Position numbers and translations under genes: made by a program. DNA of 64,000 nucleotides from a virus. Below are positions 56,893-64,000 of this stretch, piece after piece. Numbering within the stretch: position 1 is the stretch's first letter; every line of letters begins with the position of its first letter. A model generated the notes under the pieces. It worked only from the letters and a program-made list of their open reading frames with translations. It searched no databases and was not told the origin of the DNA. The stretch spans positions 1 to 64,000 of IMG/VR virus record IMGVR_UViG_3300023178_000043, one strand, 5' to 3'.

Positions 56893-59800
56893 ATGGCTAG
56901 AACTCCAAGAACCCCCCAGAAACTTAATTTATTAAGTTATACGGGTGTTATAGAAGACACACAACAGAAATATTTTGGCGTATCTGGATTAAATACAAAT
57001 CTTCACGCCGGTAAAAATGGATTTTTACTTCGTGGAAGTTCGTTTTTACAACAAGGTTCTACAATCCAAGTGGAAGTATTAGATAGATACGGTAAATCTA
57101 TATTTTCTAATGTTATTGGTAATTATTCCGAAGGTGATGCTCGCCTTGTATCTATAGAAATTACACAAAAAACAACAAAGGGTGCTGGTCAAATTGTTCT
57201 AGTAGGTGTTGCTACCGAAGATTTAAATGGCAACTCTATTCAACCCCGTTTCGTTCGTAGAATAATTAATGTTACTATTGACCCGTCAAGAAGAAACACC
57301 AGTAAATTAATTTTACAAAACACCCCCGCTCAAATTTTAGATGGTCTTTCGGTCACAAGAACAGACTTTAATACAACAAGCAGAACCGATGCGTTTGTAA
57401 CCAGCAGTACATACACGGCATCACTAGACTATGACTTTGAGGGTCACAGGTCAGATGGTTATGCTATCACAATGTTGGATAGTAGTGGTAATGCAACACC
57501 ATTTTTTGATGATGTAAGTATAGATGGATACTTTACTGGGTCAATATATAAAAGAGAAATTCGTAATTTATACGATACCGGAGTATTAGTTCCAGATTCA
57601 CAAAGTATTGTTTTAAATTATGTAACTGCTAGTGTATATACACCATTATTTAAAACCTTAAACGAAACATTAGCAATCACCGAAAAGTCAATTAAGTTTG
57701 GTAATGGTGATGATTACTTAAATCCAATACTCCGTTCTGGTTCATATTCCAGAGTTGTAACCTCAGATGACTTGGGTGGTAATCTTGTAAGAAAACTGGA
57801 AGAAGAAATTACATCCAGTGTTATATTTGAGTATCCAACAGAAACATTAACCGTTTCTGCTAATAATTCTTCTATTTTAAACTTTAGAATTCCTTATACA
57901 CAAACACACACTGGTGAAATTGCTAAGGTTAGGATTAGTGCTAAAGAAGCAAATCCAGAGATTACTGCATACCAACTATTAACTGAGTTTAATCCCGGCG
58001 AAAGAAATATTCTAGTCACTGGGTCAAACACAGGAAATATTTCTGTAGGTAGATTCTTGACCGATGACCGACTACAAAACCATTGGCAGTCAGGTCTGGT
58101 CAACATTACCGATTACGAAAACAGTCAATCTGCCAATCCAATAACTCTGGTCACCTCTTCTACTGAAATACTAGAAGGATTTTACGCTGACCACACAGAA
58201 AGTGCTGTTCCATATTACGTTGGAACACAAGAGTTCTATCAATTATACCAAGGTGTTCAGTATACATTAAAGTATGATGCCGTATACAACCCAACCTATG
58301 TCTCAAGTAGTACAACATATTCTACAACAGACACAGGTTCGGTCAAGGCATACCTAACACGAATTGGTAGTGACGCTGCCTCAATAGCAAGTTCATCCGT
58401 GATTATCGCTCAGGGGCCCGTAGAAAATACATACGGATTATTAGTAGATGAAGTTAACACAAAGAACAATGACAAGGGATTATACGAGAGAAGAGTTAAT
58501 TTTGAAGTTGGACGAGATGGTGTTGCTTATCTTCGTTTCATAGTTGATAGTGGTTTCTGGAACTTTAGTAACTTTGTAATTACACCCGCGGTTGAGTATG
58601 GGTACAACCCAGATGAAATCGTGGTGTATGCAGAAGATACAATATTAACTGGAACAACATATATCTTTAAGATAGAATTTATTGGTTGGGCCGGTGATAT
58701 TTCCGATGAATTTATTAGTGACCCGATAGAACTTCCACCAAAAGGTGGTGGGTCATCAATAAGATTAATTTCTGACCGACAAGTATTTTCATTTGGTTCA
58801 GATGGTACCCCAACTCCAGCTCAACAAACCGCCTCTGTTGATGTTGTATTAACTAATATAACAAGTACTCCACAATTTACATTAGTTGATGACGATAACG
58901 TTCCCGTACAAACACAATTTTATTCTGCTAGTAATGGTAATCTAAATATTGAGTTGTACCATACAGCATTTGGTGAACAAACAGCTTCATTAAATCCAGA
59001 CCCAACTAGTTCTATATTATTGAAAGTTAGTGCTAGTGCCGGTGGGGATATTATTTTTGATAAACTGTTATTTAATAGAGTAAAAGATGCCGTAGATGGA
59101 ACACCGGGAGAACAGGGACCGTCTGGTTCGGCCGGAACGGACGCAAAAACTGTTAAGTTAACTCTTTCTGACTATTCAATTGTATATAGTGCTGGTGCAA
59201 CTAACCCAAATCCGGCTTCCATCACCGCTTCGGCTCAACAACAAAATCTAGTAGCTCCAGTAACATATAGTTTCTTTAGAACTGGAAGTTTTGCGACATC
59301 GGCATCGTTCGCCGTCGTCCCCACAACTCCGGTCACATATTCATTTGTCGCACCACCAGTTGATGATTACGATTCACAATTAATCAGAGTAGAAGTTACT
59401 GAATCTGCAGCTGGAATTGCTTTTGATACTGACGATTTCTTTGGTGTAACGCCAGGAAAAGATGGTTGGACTGTTATATTAATTAACGAAGCACACACAA
59501 TTCCCGCGCAACCAGACGGAACACCAATAGAATTGGGTGGTAGTGGTGCGGACATTGAAGTATTATATGGTGGAACTAATCTATTACCGTGGACGGGTTC
59601 TGCACCACCAGATGGATACTTCTCTGCATCTGTGATTACATCACAGAGTGTCAATCAACCACAAAAAACTGGTTCTATAGGATTTTTGAACTCTACTGCA
59701 TCTTATGTTAGTTTTGGTAACATTGATTTTATGGAACCAAGTTCCAAAACTGGTTCTATAACTTATGAAGTTACTGCCTATACATCATCCTATTCTAGTG

Positions 59801-62800
59801 ATTATAGAAAATTTATTTTAAAACAATCTTTTAGTAAAACAAATGATGGTACAGATGGTTTGGATGGGGGAAGTAGATATTATATTGAACCCCAAAACGG
59901 TAGGTCATTTAAAACCGATGGCAATGGAGTTACGGTTCCTACTGAACTAATCTTTATAACTAAATTGTCTGAAGCAGATACCGTCACACCCATCGACTCG
60001 GGTTCAACCTTTGGGTTATTTTTTAGTAGTTCAGGAGCACCTGTTCCGGGAGCAAGCGGTTCTGCTAACTATTCTGCTAGTGCTGCTGACATTACTGGTC
60101 ACGATGTATTACAATTTAAATCTGGGTCAACAGTATTAGATACAATTGACATTACAGACGTTACGGACGGTCTTGATTCACTAATACCACTACTAGAAGT
60201 TAAAGGTCCAATTGCTTGGCTATCGGGTTCCAGTGGAATAGACCCAGACACACCATCTCAAATAACCGCTTCGTTGTATAAAACTGGAAGTGAAGCTGAA
60301 TATTTGTATGCTAAAGTTGATGGATTTGGTAGAATTGGAGAATCGTTTTCACCAAGTAAATTTGGTTTAACTGGTTCAGTAATTGTATCTTCTTCAAATA
60401 ATGTTTCTGCTTCTTTTACGGACGAATATGTTTCCGCGGGGGGAGACGTATTTAATCTTGGATTCTCATTTTTTGCCACGAGTTCATTGTTTGATTCTAT
60501 TGATGATTATAAACAACTGGCTCAGGAGACTTTTGTTCTTACTTTAGATGGTAAAGATGGAGAAACGGGCGCCTCCGGTTCAAATGCAAGAACGGTTAGA
60601 TTAAACGTTAGTGATTATTCAATAGTTTACAATGAGTTTGGTAAAGACCCATCTCCATCTTCTATTGAGGCAACTGCTAGTGTACAAAATATAGTATCTC
60701 AATCTGCATATTTCGCTTGGTTTACTGGTTCGACTGACGTAGAACTACAAACGGTAGTTGCCGAAGGTATTGGTCAATTTACACAATCTTTTGGTATGCC
60801 AAATGATGTGTTTAATCCTAAATTAATTAGAGTTAAGGTAAGTGAAAGTTTAGATACCGATTATGAAGTAGAAGATAGTGTCAATGTATATGGTGTTGTG
60901 CCTGGAGAAAATGGATTTACTATAATATTAACCAATGATTCTCATGTCATTCCCACCGATTTCAATGGAGAAAATGAAATATATACAGGTGGTGGTACTG
61001 ACATTGAAGTATTATATGGTTCGACCAACCTAATTCCAGACACGGGGTCAGATGGTTTAGTTCACGGAGAATTTAGTGCTTCTGTTATTGACCAAACTAA
61101 TATAACAGTTGGTACTCCGGCCACCACATCATCGCTAGTATACTTCAGGTATCCAGACCCAAGTAATATGACCGCGGATAACGCCAGTATTACCTATGCA
61201 ATTACAGCAAGTATGTCGGGTAGTGAATATTACTTCACTAAAAAACAATCGTTTAGTAAATCTAAAGAGGGACAGACTCTATTTTCTACTAACGCTTCAT
61301 TACTTTATGATGATTTACAAACTACTGGTACAGTTTTCCAACCCGGGCAATACTCTCTTTCAACATCTAATCTAGATGATGGTTCTGGGGTTAATTCTCA
61401 TACTGCTCTTATAAACAATGTTGCTTATATACATTGGGATATCCAAGATGCAAATAGTCCTACGAGAGATAATTCCTCTTTATTAGATACACTTGAAATT
61501 GGGGACCATGTAACCTTCTGGAGTTCCAGTGCTCGTTGGTATCAGTATAAAATAACTTCATTGGAATCGGCTCCACGAAATGATAATCGTTCTGTGGTTG
61601 TTGGTGTAGAATATGTTTCTCGCGATGAAGCTGACGGAACTGATGCTATATCTACCGACGCCGGAACCAATGTATACTTTAGATTTAGTAAAGGATTTCC
61701 AACACCGCCCGCACTCCCACCGATTGTATATCGTTCAGATTCACAGAACTCTTTTGATACAACTCCCGGTACCATAACATCACCTACCATTGCAGACAAT
61801 CAATGGGCATTGTGGGATACGACTCAAACTGAATTTGCATCGTTGGCTACCACATCATCATATTTTCAAGATGTTAATTATATTGGATTTGGGGCTAGTA
61901 ATTCTTCATCTACTACAATATTTGAAAGCCCAACTAATACCAAAGAATATATTACTGGTCACGCTAAAACTGGTAGTTATGTTACCATCTATTATGATGA
62001 CAATAATTTTGGTGTTTACACATATGAATCGCTAGAAGCTTCATCAACTGATGTTGTCATAGGTGTTAGTCATTCCGTAAGTATTGGTCGTCTGGTCAAT
62101 AATGGACCATATGCCGGTGATAACCCAGTTCAAATAAACTTTAGTAGTCCGATAACTGCTTCTGACGGTGTTGCAGGTGCTAGTGGAAGTGACGCAAAAG
62201 TTGTAAAACTAACATTATCCGACTATTCGGTCGTATATGACGAATTTGCTTTTGACCCATCACCGACATCAATAACTGCATCTGCGACCACGCAAAATCT
62301 TGAAGGTGGAAGTTATGAATTTAATTTTTACAGAACTGGTTCGTTATTATCTACTACAGGCCCCGGCTGGTCAGAATCAACAGCTACAGCTTCGTTTGTT
62401 ACCCCAACCCAAGATGACTACACAGCACAGTTAATTGAAGTACACGTTACTGAATCTGGTGATGGTGTCGCTTTTGATACTAATCAATTTTATGGAGTTA
62501 CGCCGGGAACAGACGGGTTTAGTGTAATTTTATCAAATGAATCACACGTATTTTCCGCAGAAAATAACGGAGATGTTATTTCATACACAGGTGGTGGTAC
62601 TGACATTGAGTTGTTGTATGGAGCAACTAATTTATCTCCAGATGTTACTAGTGATGGTCTTACCCACGGTGAATTCAGTGCTTCTGTAATCACATCTTCT
62701 TCAATAGACGTAGGAACATTTACTGCAGTATCACCCTATATTAGAGTTGGTGACCCAAGTGATATGACAGCAGACAATGCAAGTATTACTTATGCTATTA

Positions 62801-64000
62801 CTGCAAGTATGTCAGGTAGTGAATACTATTTCACCAAAAAACAATCATTTAGTAAATCTAAGAAGGGTGATGAAGTACCAGTAATCAATTTTATAGCAGA
62901 CCCATCTACTGATTCAATTACTTCTAATACAGCCAATATCATAACTGGTGAAGTTGCTCCGGTCACCATCACAGGATTTGAAGGAAGTAATCAATTAGCT
63001 TACAACGACCCAACCCCAGGCATTAGTGAATTTGTAATAACCAGAGTATATGGAATTCCATCACAATCCGCTTCACCGTCCGCTATGACGTTTGATAGCA
63101 ATGGTGTGGTTTATGTTGATAAAGATGAGATTGCAATAACTGGTAGTACTAAATTTATTGGAAATGTAGATGTTATATATACTGGTTCTGTTGCCAGTAC
63201 TACTGGTTCGGCAACAGTTAGTTTCACATTAACAAAGGTTGTGGTTGAAAACCCGTGTCCTGCATCTACTGTTAGTGCTGTTCCGCCATCACAACCCGTA
63301 TCACAGAGTGGTGGTGCCGCAGAGTCCCCAGATAATTTTAGTATCACGGTTGTTCAGAGTGGTCAAAATTTTACATATGATGCAAGTCTTTCTACTAACC
63401 AAACATTTAAATATGATACGTTAACACAAACAAACACTGGTGGGCCCACCCTAGATAATGGTGATGGAACAATAACACCGGGCACTCCTTCTAATTTAAA
63501 TCCATCTAACGTATACGTTGGGGTCATTTATAAAGATAGTTGTGGAAGTACAAGTGAAACAATTCCTGTAACACACTCAATAACTTCGGTTATTTCTGGT
63601 GATGTTGGTCCCGGTCTGTCTGTTCGTGGAGAATGGACAGGTAGTGCAAATTATCTCTACCAATCTGCGGGAGAAAATACTAAAGTAACTGACTTAGTAT
63701 TGTGGTGGAGTCCTGCGTATTCCGCCGCGTCAGGTTCAGTCCCAGGCGACCCCACAACATTTGATGGGTATCCGTTAGAAGATTATGCAGACGATTATGA
63801 TGAACATTTTATCGCATATTATGCTGCACTAAAAACCCATACATCTGTTCCACCATCATCTGGTAGTGTATATGATTATGGTCCTCCCCACATTTCTACT
63901 GGAAGTGTAACTGCCGTATCTGGTTCCGGCCCAGAACAAGCGGCTTGGGAATTCCTTGGTTTAGAAGAACGGTTTATTGCCGCTAAACTGGGTGTATTTA
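56893..64000 (+). CDS. giant repeat-containing tail fibre or tail protein, 3' end beyond window
   Basis: Open without a stop for 2369 codons from ATG 56893 to the right edge. The N-terminal 700 residues are beta-rich (SGYxxSV and TGS turns). Three related blocks follow, beginning at residues 737, 1217 and 1757, each with a short collagen-like run (DGTPGEQGPSG, DGETGASGS, DGVAGASGS), then V(K/R)L..SDYS(I/V)VY, a block of the form DGFTVIL..H, and DIEVLYG..NL. Likely a long fibre or tail-tip protein. Enzymatic motifs not seen. Confidence 0.75.
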   Translation, partial: MARTPRTPQKLNLLSYTGVIEDTQQKYFGVSGLNTNLHAGKNGFLLRGSSFLQQGSTIQVEVLDRYGKSIFSNVIGNYSEGDARLVSIEITQKTTKGAGQIVLVGVATEDLNGNSIQPRFVRRIINVTIDPSRRNTSKLILQNTPAQILDGLSVTRTDFNTTSRTDAFVTSSTYTASLDYDFEGHRSDGYAITMLDSSGNATPFFDDVSIDGYFTGSIYKREIRNLYDTGVLVPDSQSIVLNYVTASVYTPLFKTLNETLAITEKSIKFGNGDDYLNPILRSGSYSRVVTSDDLGGNLVRKLEEEITSSVIFEYPTETLTVSANNSSILNFRIPYTQTHTGEIAKVRISAKEANPEITAYQLLTEFNPGERNILVTGSNTGNISVGRFLTDDRLQNHWQSGLVNITDYENSQSANPITLVTSSTEILEGFYADHTESAVPYYVGTQEFYQLYQGVQYTLKYDAVYNPTYVSSSTTYSTTDTGSVKAYLTRIGSDAASIASSSVIIAQGPVENTYGLLVDEVNTKNNDKGLYERRVNFEVGRDGVAYLRFIVDSGFWNFSNFVITPAVEYGYNPDEIVVYAEDTILTGTTYIFKIEFIGWAGDISDEFISDPIELPPKGGGSSIRLISDRQVFSFGSDGTPTPAQQTASVDVVLTNITSTPQFTLVDDDNVPVQTQFYSASNGNLNIELYHTAFGEQTASLNPDPTSSILLKVSASAGGDIIFDKLLFNRVKDAVDGTPGEQGPSGSAGTDAKTVKLTLSDYSIVYSAGATNPNPASITASAQQQNLVAPVTYSFFRTGSFATSASFAVVPTTPVTYSFVAPPVDDYDSQLIRVEVTESAAGIAFDTDDFFGVTPGKDGWTVILINEAHTIPAQPDGTPIELGGSGADIEVLYGGTNLLPWTGSAPPDGYFSASVITSQSVNQPQKTGSIGFLNSTASYVSFGNIDFMEPSSKTGSITYEVTAYTSSYSSDYRKFILKQSFSKTNDGTDGLDGGSRYYIEPQNGRSFKTDGNGVTVPTELIFITKLSEADTVTPIDSGSTFGLFFSSSGAPVPGASGSANYSASAADITGHDVLQFKSGSTVLDTIDITDVTDGLDSLIPLLEVKGPIAWLSGSSGIDPDTPSQITASLYKTGSEAEYLYAKVDGFGRIGESFSPSKFGLTGSVIVSSSNNVSASFTDEYVSAGGDVFNLGFSFFATSSLFDSIDDYKQLAQETFVLTLDGKDGETGASGSNARTVRLNVSDYSIVYNEFGKDPSPSSIEATASVQNIVSQSAYFAWFTGSTDVELQTVVAEGIGQFTQSFGMPNDVFNPKLIRVKVSESLDTDYEVEDSVNVYGVVPGENGFTIILTNDSHVIPTDFNGENEIYTGGGTDIEVLYGSTNLIPDTGSDGLVHGEFSASVIDQTNITVGTPATTSSLVYFRYPDPSNMTADNASITYAITASMSGSEYYFTKKQSFSKSKEGQTLFSTNASLLYDDLQTTGTVFQPGQYSLSTSNLDDGSGVNSHTALINNVAYIHWDIQDANSPTRDNSSLLDTLEIGDHVTFWSSSARWYQYKITSLESAPRNDNRSVVVGVEYVSRDEADGTDAISTDAGTNVYFRFSKGFPTPPALPPIVYRSDSQNSFDTTPGTITSPTIADNQWALWDTTQTEFASLATTSSYFQDVNYIGFGASNSSSTTIFESPTNTKEYITGHAKTGSYVTIYYDDNNFGVYTYESLEASSTDVVIGVSHSVSIGRLVNNGPYAGDNPVQINFSSPITASDGVAGASGSDAKVVKLTLSDYSVVYDEFAFDPSPTSITASATTQNLEGGSYEFNFYRTGSLLSTTGPGWSESTATASFVTPTQDDYTAQLIEVHVTESGDGVAFDTNQFYGVTPGTDGFSVILSNESHVFSAENNGDVISYTGGGTDIELLYGATNLSPDVTSDGLTHGEFSASVITSSSIDVGTFTAVSPYIRVGDPSDMTADNASITYAITASMSGSEYYFTKKQSFSKSKKGDEVPVINFIADPSTDSITSNTANIITGEVAPVTITGFEGSNQLAYNDPTPGISEFVITRVYGIPSQSASPSAMTFDSNGVVYVDKDEIAITGSTKFIGNVDVIYTGSVASTTGSATVSFTLTKVVVENPCPASTVSAVPPSQPVSQSGGAAESPDNFSITVVQSGQNFTYDASLSTNQTFKYDTLTQTNTGGPTLDNGDGTITPGTPSNLNPSNVYVGVIYKDSCGSTSETIPVTHSITSVISGDVGPGLSVRGEWTGSANYLYQSAGENTKVTDLVLWWSPAYSAASGSVPGDPTTFDGYPLEDYADDYDEHFIAYYAALKTHTSVPPSSGSVYDYGPPHISTGSVTAVSGSGPEQAAWEFLGLEERFIAAKLGVF
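59092..62880 (+). repeat. three long in-gene repeats of about 480-540 codons
   Basis: Related blocks begin near 59101, 60541 and 62161. Some parts are nearly identical in DNA: the stretch around 61213-61267 and that around 62810-62864 differ only at scattered silent positions. This points to duplication within the gene. Confidence 0.7.

Overview
The window is part of the genome of a T4-like myovirus (tailed phage). The marker genes are baseplate gp25 and gp6, a gp5-like central spike, a gp55-like late sigma factor, a gp61-like primase, gp46/gp47 recombination nuclease functions, PhoH and Hsp20, the set seen in marine and freshwater T4-like phages. The host is inferred to be a Gram-negative bacterium using ordinary sigma70 promoters: several genes encode lipoproteins and outer-membrane-type barrels, and TTGACa-17-TATaaT promoters are easy to find. 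No photosynthesis gene, integrase or CRISPR array is visible. Much of the virion cluster has no family I recognise.

Layout. (1) 1-4300, minus strand: visibly GC-richer DNA with about 15 very small genes (zinc-ribbon microproteins, single-membrane-span peptides, a PD-(D/E)XK-like nuclease), fired by a series of near-identical sigma70 promoters. (2) 4490-8400, minus: two larger unknown genes (one ParB-like) and then an envelope cluster of lipoproteins, a beta-barrel-like protein and a membrane-anchored HExxH protein. (3) 8400-15500, minus: 19 tRNA genes alternating with short protein genes (HNH, PhoH, acyl-CoA thioesterase, a Mom-like protein, another barrel) and with several non-tRNA structured RNAs. 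(4) 15686-16015, minus: a tmRNA with its own promoter, then purA and a small gene up to 17397. (5) 17450 onward, plus strand: small genes, HNH, HD hydrolase, Hsp20, then a long late virion cluster (24-52 kb) holding the UvdE repair gene, a glycosyltransferase, a lytic transglycosylase, gp55 and the baseplate genes; then PD-(D/E)XK nuclease, primase and a fused gp47-gp46 protein; finally the start of a giant repeat-containing fibre or tail protein that runs off the right edge.

Regulation can be read directly from the sequence. Leftward promoters share the plan TGTTACA-n4-TGTTACA-n9-(-35)-n17-(-10). A second motif, TA(C/T)TTATA, sits 16-70 nt before at least twelve genes, always in the direction of the gene, and is the best candidate for the gp55-dependent late promoter. 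The two kinds meet back to back near 17425-17461, where the transcription direction of the window flips.

Most notable points: structured non-tRNA RNAs inside the tRNA array; a UvdE gene broken by one TAG exactly where the family has Trp; a natural gp47-gp46 fusion; a tRNA-Ile with anticodon UAU; a phage tmRNA with tag VTDEPLLMAA; a paired-box early promoter; and a 14-nt perfect complement of the 16S rRNA 3' tail that has no reading frame after it.
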